Origin: SpSt-333 sp964371615 | GTDB taxonomy: Bacteria > Bacteroidota > Ignavibacteria > UBA10030 > UBA8401 | NCBI GenBank assembly: GCA_964371615.1 | Contig: CAYJMS010000008.1 | Coordinates: 1-60,682 of the forward strand | Direction: 5' to 3' | DNA length: 60,682 nucleotides | Shown here: piece after piece, positions 1-8,776 of the stretch | Layout of the letters: each line of letters begins with the position of its first letter | Position numbering within the stretch: position 1 is the stretch's first letter | Notes under the pieces: generated by a model | Told to the model about the DNA's origin: nothing | Seen by the model: only the letters and a program-made list of their open reading frames with translations | Databases searched by the model: none | Made by a program: the position numbers and the translations under genes

Positions 1-60
<60 letters not shown>

Positions 61-76
61 AACGTTTTGCGCGTTG

Positions 77-159
77 TGGGTAGGGAAGGATTCGAACCTC
101 CGAAGCCCGAGGGCGACAGATTTACAGTCTGTTGCGTTTAACCACTTCGCTACCTACCC
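77..159 (-). tRNA. tRNA-Tyr(GTA)
   Basis: A class II tRNA of 83 nt with a long variable arm. The acceptor GGGTAGG (5' end at 159) pairs with CCTACCC at 78-84, followed by discriminator A. The anticodon loop CTGTAAA carries GTA, which reads Tyr codons. The T-loop TTCGAAT is intact. No CCA is encoded after the discriminator. It lies 12 nt downstream of tRNA-Thr(TGT). Confidence 0.95.
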
Positions 160-171
160 TTCACACTCTGC

Positions 172-247
172 TGGAGCTGGCGACCAGACTTGAACTGGTG
201 ACCTGCTGATTACAAGTCAGCTGCTCTACCAACTGAGCTACGCCAGC
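172..247 (-). tRNA. tRNA-Thr(TGT)
   Basis: A complete cloverleaf read from 247. The acceptor GCTGGCG pairs with CGCCAGC, the anticodon stem GCTGA/TCAGC holds loop CTTGTAA (anticodon TGT, Thr), and the T-loop is TTCAAGT. The discriminator is T and CCA is encoded at 172-174. It is the first tRNA of the minus-strand Thr-Tyr-Thr cluster. Confidence 0.95.
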
Positions 248-265
248 AATTTAATTTCAAAGACA

Positions 266-301
266 CAAAAACCAGCATTTTCGCCAAAATGGCGTGCTGG
301 T
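266..301 (-). terminator. Rho-independent terminator after the GT117-like gene
   Basis: An inverted repeat at 271-301 (ACCAGCA..TGCTGGT with an inner CGCCA/TGGCG pair) is followed on the minus strand by TTTTT. It sits between the end of the glycosyltransferase gene at 377 and the tRNA cluster, so it probably separates the two transcripts. Confidence 0.7.
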
Positions 302-376
302 GGAGATAAGTAATATATACTTTTTTACTACAAAGTCAATATTTCCCAATATTAAAATATCGAGAAGATTTCCTTT

Positions 377-2161
377 TTATTCGGCTAATTTTCGAGACAT
401 TTCGAAATACCGACGGGCGAGAAGCTTATTATTGTGGTATTGTTCATACAAACCGCGTTGGCGGAGTGCCGTGGACGAAATTGAGCGCACTTGGGCGGTA
501 TAACGGTCATTCACGACATCGGAGCGGATGGTCATCTCCGGGAAAGGGGATTCTTTATAGAGTGTATCCTTCGAAAGCTGATAGACAAGTCCAAACGGAA
601 TCCTGTGATATCCGGGTGTATAATGTTGCTCTATTTCATGCGTGACAAAGACCGGAACCTCATCAATGTTCTTATCGATAAAACTCTTCAATAAATTTGC
701 ATATCTCCCTTCAATCACAGCATACTCATAGGGAAGTCCTTTTTCGAATTTCTGCAACTCCTGCAGGAACAGGTCGCTTTCAATTTTCGACCGCTCCATG
801 AGATCCGGATACATGCCCTCCAATTGCGGGAAATACCAGGATCGCCGGAACAATTCCTTGTCGAGAACCCTCACGTCGGGACGTATCGATTTGACGTGCT
901 GGTAGTAATACGAAGCCGAGACGAAATAGTCCCACTGATATGATAGGATGATGGAATTATGAGGAAGATGACGCACAATGGCCGTGGTATAATCTTCGAC
1001 AAAATAATTGCTGCTTTGGTCCACCGTTCTCCAATTGCCGTATAATTGGACGCCGATCAGAATGATGCTCAGAAGTACGGGAACAAATCTGATTCGCACT
1101 TCCGAGATCATGAAAAAAATTTTATGCATTCCGAATGCGGCAAAGATTGCTACCGCTATATACGCCAGCAAAAAGTACGCATCGATATCATGAATGTCGT
1201 AATTGATGGAGTACGCTACGCAGGTCACCAACGACATCGCAATGAAGAACAATTTTTCTCTATTCGCAACGAACATGGCAATAATGCCGATCAACGCCGC
1301 AATCAGCGGTATGTAAAAAAACTCCGCTGGAAGCCGGTCTAAGAAATATTCCAATTGCTTCCGTGCCGATTCGGACGATGAAAACATCCAGACACGGAAT
1401 TGTTTTCCCGACACGTGAGCAATAAATCGTTCCAGTGTCTGAGGGTCCCCCCAATTGAACAACGGATAGTTCGATGCGCGAATCGGAAGGAACAGATAGA
1501 CCGAGACACCGGCCGCAAAGGGAAACGCTAAATGCAATGCGCGTACAAATGCGTTGCGCACAATACCATGATGGCGAAAAAAAAGAAACAGCACTGCCGG
1601 TACCAGCAGAATCGTCGTCATATGATTTGTAAACGAGAGGCCGAGCACGAACGAAAATAATATCCACCATCGATGGTCATCCGTTCGCAGTGCAATCAAA
1701 AAAAAGAGGAGTGCAGCAATAATGAGAAACAGGTGCAGGGAATATACTTCCATCGTAATCCCCTGGCGCCAGACCGTTTGCGACAATGCCAGGAACAGCG
1801 TTGCCGTCGCCGATGACAGGCAATGCATCGGCGTTCTGTTCCGAACCTTCGGCTCCAGCAATTCCAGCACCAGAAAGAAAAAAAATACCATCGCACCCGA
1901 TGTGAAGATTGCACTCATGAGATTTAACCGGACGATTTCTTCGCCGGCGACGGGCAGCATGGTCCAGATTCTGGCGATCAATGTAAACAGCGGATACCCG
2001 GTCGGATGAGCAATCCCGAGCGTTGAACCAACAGCGGCCAGTTCTCCGCTGTCGATAAAACCGACCGACGGCGCCAGTGTCATAGAGTACACCGCCATGC
2101 TGACAATCCAAACGAACACCGCACAGGATGCTGGAATTTTATTTTCGAGAAATATTCGCAT
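377..2161 (-). CDS. GT117-like (DUF2723) polytopic membrane glycosyltransferase
   Basis: A 594-residue inner-membrane protein with about ten hydrophobic segments. The N-terminal part has the hallmarks of the DUF2723/TMEM260 family: an acidic DSGE motif at residues 37-40 just after the first membrane segment, then HPTGYPL at 52-58. Family members are C-type glycosyltransferases (GT117) thought to glycosylate exported proteins from lipid-linked sugars; the substrate here is unknown. The hydrophilic C-terminal third is probably periplasmic. No strong ribosome-binding site precedes the ATG at 2161. It ends before a terminator at 266-301. The family call is confident, the reaction is inferred. Confidence 0.8.
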   Translation of the reverse strand: MRIFLENKIPASCAVFVWIVSMAVYSMTLAPSVGFIDSGELAAVGSTLGIAHPTGYPLFTLIARIWTMLPVAGEEIVRLNLMSAIFTSGAMVFFFFLVLELLEPKVRNRTPMHCLSSATATLFLALSQTVWRQGITMEVYSLHLFLIIAALLFFLIALRTDDHRWWILFSFVLGLSFTNHMTTILLVPAVLFLFFRHHGIVRNAFVRALHLAFPFAAGVSVYLFLPIRASNYPLFNWGDPQTLERFIAHVSGKQFRVWMFSSSESARKQLEYFLDRLPAEFFYIPLIAALIGIIAMFVANREKLFFIAMSLVTCVAYSINYDIHDIDAYFLLAYIAVAIFAAFGMHKIFFMISEVRIRFVPVLLSIILIGVQLYGNWRTVDQSSNYFVEDYTTAIVRHLPHNSIILSYQWDYFVSASYYYQHVKSIRPDVRVLDKELFRRSWYFPQLEGMYPDLMERSKIESDLFLQELQKFEKGLPYEYAVIEGRYANLLKSFIDKNIDEVPVFVTHEIEQHYTPGYHRIPFGLVYQLSKDTLYKESPFPEMTIRSDVVNDRYTAQVRSISSTALRQRGLYEQYHNNKLLARRYFEMSRKLAE

Positions 2162-2278
2162 AAATGAAATTACCGTAAAATTTCACGGATAAAATACAAA
2201 ATATTTCGTGTATTCTGCGACAAAATGTTTTAGCAAATGGCGGGACGACAATCCGCAGAGTACGCCACGTGCCCGGCG

Positions 2279-2313
2279 AAAAAAAAGCGGCGAAGCAGAT
2301 TCTGCTTCGCCGC
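2279..2313 (-). terminator. Rho-independent terminator of the sigma/anti-sigma/DUF4097 operon
   Basis: A near-perfect hairpin GCGGCGAAGCAGA / TCTGCTTCGCCGC (2287-2313) is followed on the minus strand by eight T residues (2286-2279). It lies 31 nt after the DUF4097 stop, closing the minus-strand operon that starts at 4994 or further upstream. Confidence 0.92.
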
Positions 2314-2343
2314 CGTTAGGATCGCGGAATAGTATTCGCGGGA

Positions 2344-3480
2344 TTACTTTTTTCGGATTTCGATATTTCCGTTCACCGTCTGGAGTGTAATGGTTTCTCC
2401 TCCTCCGTTGACAAGATATTTTCCACGGATTTCGTCATCGTCGTCCTTTTCATACGTCTCGGCCTTAAAGTCCGATCGTATATCATATTTTTTCATAGAA
2501 CCCCAGCCGCTCTGCAAACGGATCGTGGCTTCGATCGTGACCTTGGCAGTAGAAGGAATGTTCAGATGGATATCGCCGCCGGCTGACCGCAGCGAGCTAC
2601 CGCCTTTTCCGCTCGGTTGCATATCCGCCGAAATATCGCCCCCGGCCGTGCTGGCTTCGACCGTGCCGACGATGTTCTTCATGTCGATGTCGCCTCCGCT
2701 GGTCTTTGCGACAACCGAACCGGTGGCGCCGCGAAGTTCAATATTACCGCCGGAAGTTCGTACCGTTGCACTACCGGAAACTTTCCCAATTTGCAGGTCG
2801 CCGCCTGCCGTTGAAAGATTTGCATCGCCGCCGATATCTCCCACTTCGATATCGCCGCCGGAGGTGCGCGCATCGAGTTTCTTCCCGACTTTTTCGATCC
2901 TAATGTCGCCGCCGGAGGTGCTGACCGATGCTTCGCCGTTGACAGTGGCAAGTTGAATATTGCCGCCGGAAGTCCTGAGTTCGGCTTTCCCTTCGATATC
3001 ACCGGTCTTAATGTCCCCGCCGGAGGTGGACATGGTGACGTTTCCTTTGACCCGTTCGACGGTAATATCGCCGCCGGAGGTCGATCCCTTCGCGTCCGCA
3101 AGCAGATTTCCCCGCAGGTCAAGATCGCCGCCAGCCGTCCGCATCTCTACTTTGCAGTAGGTCGGAACGGTGATGGTAAATGTTCCGCTGCTATGACTTC
3201 CCCATTTGGGTTTGTACGACACGCGTACTTCGTCCCCGGACTGGGAAATCTTGACATATTCCATGTCTTCCTCGTCGATACCGTCGACGACAACGTTGAC
3301 TTCACTCTTCTCCCACGTTTTAATGACGATGTCTCCTCCGTTGACCGAGACATCCAGAGAGCTGTTTTTTCCTGCGGGAAACGACTGCTCTTTTTTCACT
3401 TGAGTCATCGCTGCATTTGCCGCAGCACAGAGCATGACGATGGCGAGAGCAATCGCCATCCATTTATGTCGAATGTTCAT
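2344..3480 (-). CDS. Secreted DUF4097-family beta-solenoid repeat protein
   Basis: 378 residues with a signal peptide (hydrophobic core near 9-22, cleavage near ANA). The body holds eleven [RSK]-T/S-[SA]-G-G-[DN]-[IL] motifs, most spaced exactly 18 residues apart, the pattern of DUF4097 (a right-handed beta-solenoid adhesin-like fold). The function of the family is not established; a role in sensing or buffering envelope stress is inferred from its operon. The start overlaps the anti-sigma stop by 4 nt (ATGA) and has an AAGGAG site 8-9 nt upstream, so the genes are translationally coupled. At DNA level the repeat gives a 54-bp period. A strong terminator follows. Confidence 0.85.
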   Translation of the reverse strand: MNIRHKWMAIALAIVMLCAAANAAMTQVKKEQSFPAGKNSSLDVSVNGGDIVIKTWEKSEVNVVVDGIDEEDMEYVKISQSGDEVRVSYKPKWGSHSSGTFTITVPTYCKVEMRTAGGDLDLRGNLLADAKGSTSGGDITVERVKGNVTMSTSGGDIKTGDIEGKAELRTSGGNIQLATVNGEASVSTSGGDIRIEKVGKKLDARTSGGDIEVGDIGGDANLSTAGGDLQIGKVSGSATVRTSGGNIELRGATGSVVAKTSGGDIDMKNIVGTVEASTAGGDISADMQPSGKGGSSLRSAGGDIHLNIPSTAKVTIEATIRLQSGWGSMKKYDIRSDFKAETYEKDDDDEIRGKYLVNGGGETITLQTVNGNIEIRKK

Positions 3481-4427
3481 TGATAGATCTCCTTTACGAA
3501 AGTGGCCGCACGATTGCGGATGTATGTGTTGTTTTCTGTTTCCATTCTCTTTTTAAAAATATCGATTGTCTGCCCGTCAAACGTCCGGCCGTCAAGCCGC
3601 GCTGTTTCGAGCGCATTGATCGCTGCAACTCTCATACCGGTATTCTGATCGTTCGTCAATATAGAGAGCAATGCATCTCGGGTCGCATCGTCGTAACCGA
3701 ATTGGAGAAGAACGCGGAGTGCTTCACGTCGTACGCCGGGATTTTCATCGCTCTTCACCGTCGTGATTAACGCCATTCGCACTGCCGGATCATATTCCGA
3801 CCGGTGCCCGAACTGATCGCCGATAGTAGTAACCGATGCGAGGCGAATGCCGGCATTGGACTCGTTCAATAACGCATGCGTGAGCACCTTTTGGATTTCC
3901 GGATCGTCGATGTTCCCCTTGATCGTCAGCGGAGCAACCGCATCGAACTCGATTTCAACTGTGCCGTTGCCGGTTTCGATCATCCGAACATTATTGATAT
4001 GCATGTTTTTAGTTGTCGACGTATTTCCGGAGACAGGAAGCATCACCATATCCTGCCGGTCGCCGATAGGAGAAAAAGCAAAATACCCGATCACGATACC
4101 GAGCACGATCGCTGCAGCACCTGCCAGTGCAAATTTTGGGGTAATTATTTCGCGGACCCATTGCAGCATACGGACGGCGATATGTTCCGCATTCCGTTCT
4201 TTCCGCACCGCATGCCGTAATCCCACACGCGCGTCTGCCAGCAATCCGTCGACATCGATCTCCGCAACCGTGCTGTTCATGACGCCGCGCAGCCGTTGTA
4301 GTTCGCGGTATTCTCTCTTCTGAGCGGGATGAGTCTTCAGATAGGTTTTCAGATACCGTTGTTCGTCGGCCGTCAATTCGTCGAAGACCGAACGGGAGAG
4401 CAATTCCTGATATTCTTGTTTCTTCAT
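3477..4427 (-). CDS. Putative transmembrane anti-sigma factor with C-terminal HEAT repeats
   Basis: 316 residues. Residues 1-95 are charged and helical, as expected for a cytoplasmic sigma-binding domain, though no HxxxCxxC zinc site is present. One membrane segment lies near 98-117. From about 176 to the end there are four to five HEAT-like helices (repeats of the form NxGxRxxAxxxL), which would be outside the membrane. It begins 3 nt after the ECF sigma gene and overlaps the DUF4097 gene. Position and topology suggest an anti-sigma whose exported HEAT domain senses a partner; this role is inferred. Confidence 0.75.
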   Translation of the reverse strand: MKKQEYQELLSRSVFDELTADEQRYLKTYLKTHPAQKREYRELQRLRGVMNSTVAEIDVDGLLADARVGLRHAVRKERNAEHIAVRMLQWVREIITPKFALAGAAAIVLGIVIGYFAFSPIGDRQDMVMLPVSGNTSTTKNMHINNVRMIETGNGTVEIEFDAVAPLTIKGNIDDPEIQKVLTHALLNESNAGIRLASVTTIGDQFGHRSEYDPAVRMALITTVKSDENPGVRREALRVLLQFGYDDATRDALLSILTNDQNTGMRVAAINALETARLDGRTFDGQTIDIFKKRMETENNTYIRNRAATFVKEIYQ

Positions 4428-4430
4428 AGA

Positions 4431-4994
4431 TTATCCAACCAGTTCATGCAAACGAATTCTCAATTTCTGAGTCGCTTCAAATAGATACTTTTTAACAGTC
4501 CCTTCAGCACAATCCATCATCACTGCAATTTCCCGGATTTTATATTCCCGATAATGCCGGAGGACAAAGACCATTCGCTGTTGAGGAGACAAATGCCGGA
4601 GCGCTTCGCGCACGTGTTCTGAAATTTCATTGCTCCGTGTATGGCCATCGGCTTCCATTTCGCTGACCGGATGATCCCGGCTTTCTTCCCCGCCCGGCGG
4701 CCGGTCGTCCATCAGGGCTGCCTCTTTTTTTTTCAGCGCCTTCCGAGTCAGACAGACATTGGTAGCAATGCGAAAGAGCCAGGTGGAAAACTCGCTGTCA
4801 TGCCGGAATTTTGGCAATCCCTTCAACACACGAATGAATGTCTCCTGATAGATATCTTTCGCATCGTCAGAATTGTTCGAATATCGGGCGGCGATCGTCA
4901 ACACTTCCTTGTCATACCGGTACACCAATTGTTCAAACGCCGCACTCTTTCCGGCGACGAATTGAGAAATTAATTCTGTATCGGTTGGAGACAT
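4431..4994 (-). CDS. ECF-type RNA polymerase sigma factor
   Basis: 187 residues with the two ECF domains only: region 2 (residues about 20-85, with DAKDIYQETF and FSTWLFRIATN) and region 4 (about 135-182, with the helix-turn-helix CAEGTVKKYLF). It would direct RNA polymerase to a small regulon, probably including this operon. The ATG at 4994 has AGGAA just upstream. The next gene starts after 3 nt and encodes its probable anti-sigma. The 150 nt upstream hold no gene; an autoregulated promoter could lie there, but I cannot identify it. Confidence 0.93.
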   Translation of the reverse strand: MSPTDTELISQFVAGKSAAFEQLVYRYDKEVLTIAARYSNNSDDAKDIYQETFIRVLKGLPKFRHDSEFSTWLFRIATNVCLTRKALKKKEAALMDDRPPGGEESRDHPVSEMEADGHTRSNEISEHVREALRHLSPQQRMVFVLRHYREYKIREIAVMMDCAEGTVKKYLFEATQKLRIRLHELVG

Positions 4995-5144
4995 GTTTCC
5001 TGTGTTTATTAATTAGACTTGCACAAATGAACAATGGTTGGGGTGACAGGCAGAAAATTTCCAGGCCAGATCAGCGAATAGGTATTTTTATTTATTTTTG
5101 CCAAAAATTCGGGGAAAACAAATTATGTGTCCGTTTCTGGGTAC

Positions 5145-5510
5145 TTATTTGACGCCAGCGACTCTTTTTTCCCGTATGTGACAATACCCATAGAGCAATG
5201 CCGGCAAAACACTGACAGTAATAAATGGAATGGCATTGTATCCGGCCGTAGAGGAAAAGAAGAATACGGCGCTGACGATCATCAGAATGCTTCCTGTCTG
5301 CTCCCATTTAAGTGAGATAAGATAACTCAGCAGCAGTCCCAAATGTAGCGCAGACAACAACCATACGGTGAGGGGCGGGATGTGTTTCAGGGTAAATCCG
5401 AACCATGTCAGGTGCTCCACAAAAAAAGCACCCCAGAAGATAAACAATACGATACTCAGCATTCGCGCTATGAGCCGGACGGTAGCCGTTGCCGGCGTCT
5501 GTAACGTCAT
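5145..5510 (-). CDS. Small four-helix membrane protein, unknown function
   Basis: 121 residues, almost entirely four predicted membrane helices (about 18-38, 45-66, 72-92, 95-112) with a basic C-terminus, HIREKRVAGVK. No family is recognised. The start is supported by AAAGGAG upstream of the ATG at 5510. It lies in the same direction as the TonB-C gene upstream and the sigma operon downstream, so it could be co-transcribed with either. Confidence 0.6.
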   Translation of the reverse strand: MTLQTPATATVRLIARMLSIVLFIFWGAFFVEHLTWFGFTLKHIPPLTVWLLSALHLGLLLSYLISLKWEQTGSILMIVSAVFFFSSTAGYNAIPFITVSVLPALLYGYCHIREKRVAGVK

Positions 5511-5566
5511 GGCAAACTCCTTTCAAGCCGGATCGACGCTGTTTGAGTCAGTACATACGTTTGTAC

Positions 5567-5977
5567 TTATTTATTCGGCACATCGGATTCTATGATCATG
5601 ATCCGCTTTTTCGGCATATCCTGATAGTTCTTTAACTGGAACTGCAGTTCGAACACCACCGTCGTCTTTACGGGCTTACCATTCCGCATATCAGGGATCC
5701 ATTTCATTTTTTTAACAATCTCTTCCACGTTTGAATTGAAAATACCGTACCCCGATATCGAAACGGATTCGACCGTTCCGGTCTCGCTGAGTTCGACAGA
5801 GACATTCACATATCCTTGTACTCCGGCTCGACGGGCAATCTCGGGATATGTGATCATGCTTTTAAGGGAATCCCAGCCGGCAGCGGGACGGGCGGCATCG
5901 GTTACCATCGGTGGCGTCTGTGCCGTGCCGATCGAGACGATCAACAGTACCAGGAAAATGAGGTTCTGCGTTTTCAT
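5567..5977 (-). CDS. TonB C-terminal-domain protein, secreted
   Basis: 136 residues: signal peptide (1-19, ending GTAQ) followed directly by a TonB_C-like domain (about 40-120) with the typical YPEIARRAGVQGYVNVSVEL segment and later MKWIPDMRNGKPV. Unlike true TonB it has no membrane anchor or proline-rich spacer, so it is a free periplasmic TonB_C protein of the kind common in Bacteroidota; its partner is unknown. AAAGGA precedes the start. It is divergent from the enoyl-CoA hydratase gene at 6117. Confidence 0.8.
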   Translation of the reverse strand: MKTQNLIFLVLLIVSIGTAQTPPMVTDAARPAAGWDSLKSMITYPEIARRAGVQGYVNVSVELSETGTVESVSISGYGIFNSNVEEIVKKMKWIPDMRNGKPVKTTVVFELQFQLKNYQDMPKKRIMIIESDVPNK

Positions 5978-6116
5978 AGTGCGGATCCTTTCGTGTCTGT
6001 GTCAGTGAATGCCCAAATGTCCCTTGAAATATCGAAGAAGTCAAGCATGAAAACTTTCCTTTCATTTTGTACCACCATCGGCTATATTTCGGCATCTGTT
6101 TACATCAGGAGAACGT

Positions 6117-6890
6117 ATGTCCTACCAAACACTCGTCGTTCACAATAAAGACAATGTATCCCTCATCCAAATTAACCGACCGCAGCAATTGAACGCCTTA
6201 AACTCCCTGGTCTTGCAGGAAATTTACGCAGCGCTTTTCGAGGTAGATCATGATGATTCGTTGAAATGTTCGATCATCACCGGCAACGAGAAAGCGTTTG
6301 CTGCCGGCGCCGACATCAAAGAAATGGCGGATAAGTCGATGAAGCAAATGGAAGTCGATGATCAGTTCGCACCGTTTGATCATATCCGCAAGTTCAAAAA
6401 ACCGATCATCGCCGCAGTCAGCGGGTTCGCACTCGGCGGCGGCTGCGAGTTGGTGATGGCGTGCGATATAATCATTGCAAGCGAAAGCGCCAAGTTCGGG
6501 CAGCCGGAGATCAATCTCGGTGTCATTCCCGGTATGGGAGGATCGCAGCGTCTGACCCGCGCCGTCGGCAAATACAAGGCGATGGAATTGATGCTGACCG
6601 GCGAAACTTTCACCGCGGATGAGGCGCTGAAATGGGGATTGGTGAATAAGGTCGTACCCAACGAATTTTTGCTCGAAGAGGCACAATCGCTCGCCAAAAA
6701 AATTGCGAGCAAACCGCCGCTTGCCGTGCAGGCGGTCAAATCGGTCGTGCAAAAATCGTTCGAAGCGCATCTGGAAGAATGTCTCGATTTTGAGCGCCAC
6801 AAGTTCAACTCCCTCTTTGCGACCGAAGATCAAAAAGAAGGGATGAAAGCATTTATTGAAAAGCGAAAGCCTGTCTGGAAAGGGAAATAG
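6117..6890 (+). CDS. Enoyl-CoA hydratase (crotonase family)
   Basis: 257 residues, full length for the family. It adds water to trans-2-enoyl-CoA in beta-oxidation or a related acyl-CoA pathway. The oxyanion-hole segment AFAAGADI is at 60-67, the second hole near GGGCE (107-111), and both catalytic glutamates of true hydratases are present (E111 and E131), unlike many isomerase relatives. AGGAG precedes the ATG. The nearby PaaG-like gene and the Hbd-like gene suggest one acyl-CoA pathway; the chain-length preference cannot be read from sequence. Confidence 0.9.
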   Translation: MSYQTLVVHNKDNVSLIQINRPQQLNALNSLVLQEIYAALFEVDHDDSLKCSIITGNEKAFAAGADIKEMADKSMKQMEVDDQFAPFDHIRKFKKPIIAAVSGFALGGGCELVMACDIIIASESAKFGQPEINLGVIPGMGGSQRLTRAVGKYKAMELMLTGETFTADEALKWGLVNKVVPNEFLLEEAQSLAKKIASKPPLAVQAVKSVVQKSFEAHLEECLDFERHKFNSLFATEDQKEGMKAFIEKRKPVWKGK

Positions 6891-6979
6891 CCGGTTGTGC
6901 GTATCTGCATCACCATATTTCGCACACATGTGACTCGATTATTTTTTGTACATCTCTTCTCATATATATCGGAGGCACT

Positions 6980-8734
6980 ATGAAATACATGACGGTGGTA
7001 TTCATGACGCTCTGTTGTTCGATCGCATCTGCGCAGTATCTCTACCAGGATCAACCGCTCAGTTCAAGAATTGAACAGCAAGATTTCTTCTTCGTCCCCA
7101 ATTACATGACACCGTTCGGCGTTGAGGAATTCTCTACCGCAATGCCGGGCGTTGTCGATCACCCGTTGTTACACCTGGCGATCAATCCCGCCTCCTTACA
7201 TTCCATCGGGAACGATCCACTGGTATATTTCGATTACCGAACCAACAAGCAGATCGAACGTCAATACTATTATATAATGCCAATGTGGGACATTTCGGTT
7301 GTCCGGGACCAGAACATGATTGTTCCGCCGTATCCGTATTACCCATACAATCCGAGCAGGTTGTCGATTGAGCCCTCGTTTTCATCTGCGGTTCTGTCAA
7401 AACTATTCCCCGAATCTATTCCCGATTGGACGATCGGAGCGACATATGAATTGATATCACAATCCGAGCCGTTTTACCCGTTGGATGTGTACGATCCGTA
7501 TGGTCCATATCCACTCGAAATGCTAGCGTCGAGCAACAGCAAATCATACTATGGTGTGGACTTTGTCCGGAACAAAGGGCATCTCTTTGCATTGTATTCG
7601 GCATATCGTTTCAACGATGCAACGTCGGCCGGCATTCGTTTCGGAGGAATGTTGTATAAAAGAAATGCCGAGCGAGGTCCGATCATTTCGGATAATGACT
7701 TTAACGATTCAGAATCTCAATCGTTCTTCGATGATAACAGATTACAAGACCATTCGTTGTTCGATCTCACAACCGGAATCCAATGGAATGTTGCGGAACA
7801 CGTCACCGTTGGAGCAACCGCAGGATATATAACCGGAAAGCTGACACAATTCGAAGATTCCGAAAACAGCTATAATTATGCAACATACAACGGAACCACT
7901 GTTCTCAATCATTCCAGTTCATTAACAACTATCGACAGAAAATGGGAAAACAATGGCGATGGTTTCACTGCTGGATTACAGACGACGATTGCACTATCAC
8001 CCTCCTCTTCAATTGTCGGGACATATTCGTTCCGAAACCATTTGTTGCATTTGACCGTACGGGCCAATGACATCACCGGATATTCCTATGCGGATGATAC
8101 TCAATCAACACCATATCTAAACAGCAATCTTACACAGGAATATCGAAACGGAAAAGGGCGTGAATACGGCTATTTCCACAGAGGATCGTTTGCCTATATG
8201 CTGAAGACAGAGAAAAACGTTCGGCTCTCCATCGGAGTCGTATTGACAGCCCAGACGATCAACAGAAATACTCGTGAAGGAATCCTCGAAACTAGTTCGA
8301 CCGGTACGGAAAACAGTCAGCAACCGTTCATTATTACCCGCACGAGACAGAGCAAGGATCTATTTTTGGATTATGACGAGATCCGTACGGAAACACAAAT
8401 ACCTTTGATGCTTACATTGCCGTTGAGTGCGATGATGGACCTGCAGTTCGGCGTCAATCGACGATTCATTTCCGTCGAACAAAATCAACAATCGATCACC
8501 CACTATCATCGGATCGAATCCTACAGAAACGATACATTGCAGACCCTCGTTGAGGACAGGCGTTTAATGAATACGTATCCTTCACTGAATAGCATTACGA
8601 ACACGATGGCCGTCCTTTTCGGTCTTACACTCCATCCCGCAGACCTGATCGATATCTATATTGCGGGAGTTCCCTATGCGGTCAATAACGATACACATTT
8701 TCAATGGATGGCGGGAATCAATGTCCGACCCTAA
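6980..8734 (+). CDS. Secreted protein, probable outer-membrane beta-barrel
   Basis: 584 residues with a clear signal peptide (1-18, cleavage near ASA-Q) and an excellent GGAGG site before the ATG. The body has no membrane helices but is rich in alternating polar/aromatic strands such as the stretch around HLFALYSAYRF, consistent with a beta-barrel. No family is recognised. It sits between two crotonase-family genes in the same direction; a role in uptake of fatty or aromatic substrates is possible but unsupported by any motif. Confidence 0.6.
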   Translation: MKYMTVVFMTLCCSIASAQYLYQDQPLSSRIEQQDFFFVPNYMTPFGVEEFSTAMPGVVDHPLLHLAINPASLHSIGNDPLVYFDYRTNKQIERQYYYIMPMWDISVVRDQNMIVPPYPYYPYNPSRLSIEPSFSSAVLSKLFPESIPDWTIGATYELISQSEPFYPLDVYDPYGPYPLEMLASSNSKSYYGVDFVRNKGHLFALYSAYRFNDATSAGIRFGGMLYKRNAERGPIISDNDFNDSESQSFFDDNRLQDHSLFDLTTGIQWNVAEHVTVGATAGYITGKLTQFEDSENSYNYATYNGTTVLNHSSSLTTIDRKWENNGDGFTAGLQTTIALSPSSSIVGTYSFRNHLLHLTVRANDITGYSYADDTQSTPYLNSNLTQEYRNGKGREYGYFHRGSFAYMLKTEKNVRLSIGVVLTAQTINRNTREGILETSSTGTENSQQPFIITRTRQSKDLFLDYDEIRTETQIPLMLTLPLSAMMDLQFGVNRRFISVEQNQQSITHYHRIESYRNDTLQTLVEDRRLMNTYPSLNSITNTMAVLFGLTLHPADLIDIYIAGVPYAVNNDTHFQWMAGINVRP

Positions 8735-8776
8735 TTGTCATCATCACTTTCATGAATACTTATTCCGGAATGCCGC

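Noticed and set aside
2390..2956. A 188-codon open frame on the plus strand
   Set aside because: It is the opposite strand of the DUF4097 repeats; the Ser/Pro-rich composition is set by the 54-bp repeat, and no start signal is present.
2344..3480. CRISPR-like regular repeat spacing
   Set aside because: The 54-bp period is a coding repeat (18 residues) without conserved direct repeats or unrelated spacers; no CRISPR array or cas gene is seen in the window.
6198..6929. A 243-codon minus-strand frame
   Set aside because: Shadow of the enoyl-CoA hydratase gene, which has both catalytic glutamates and a ribosome-binding site; the opposite frame has no domain.
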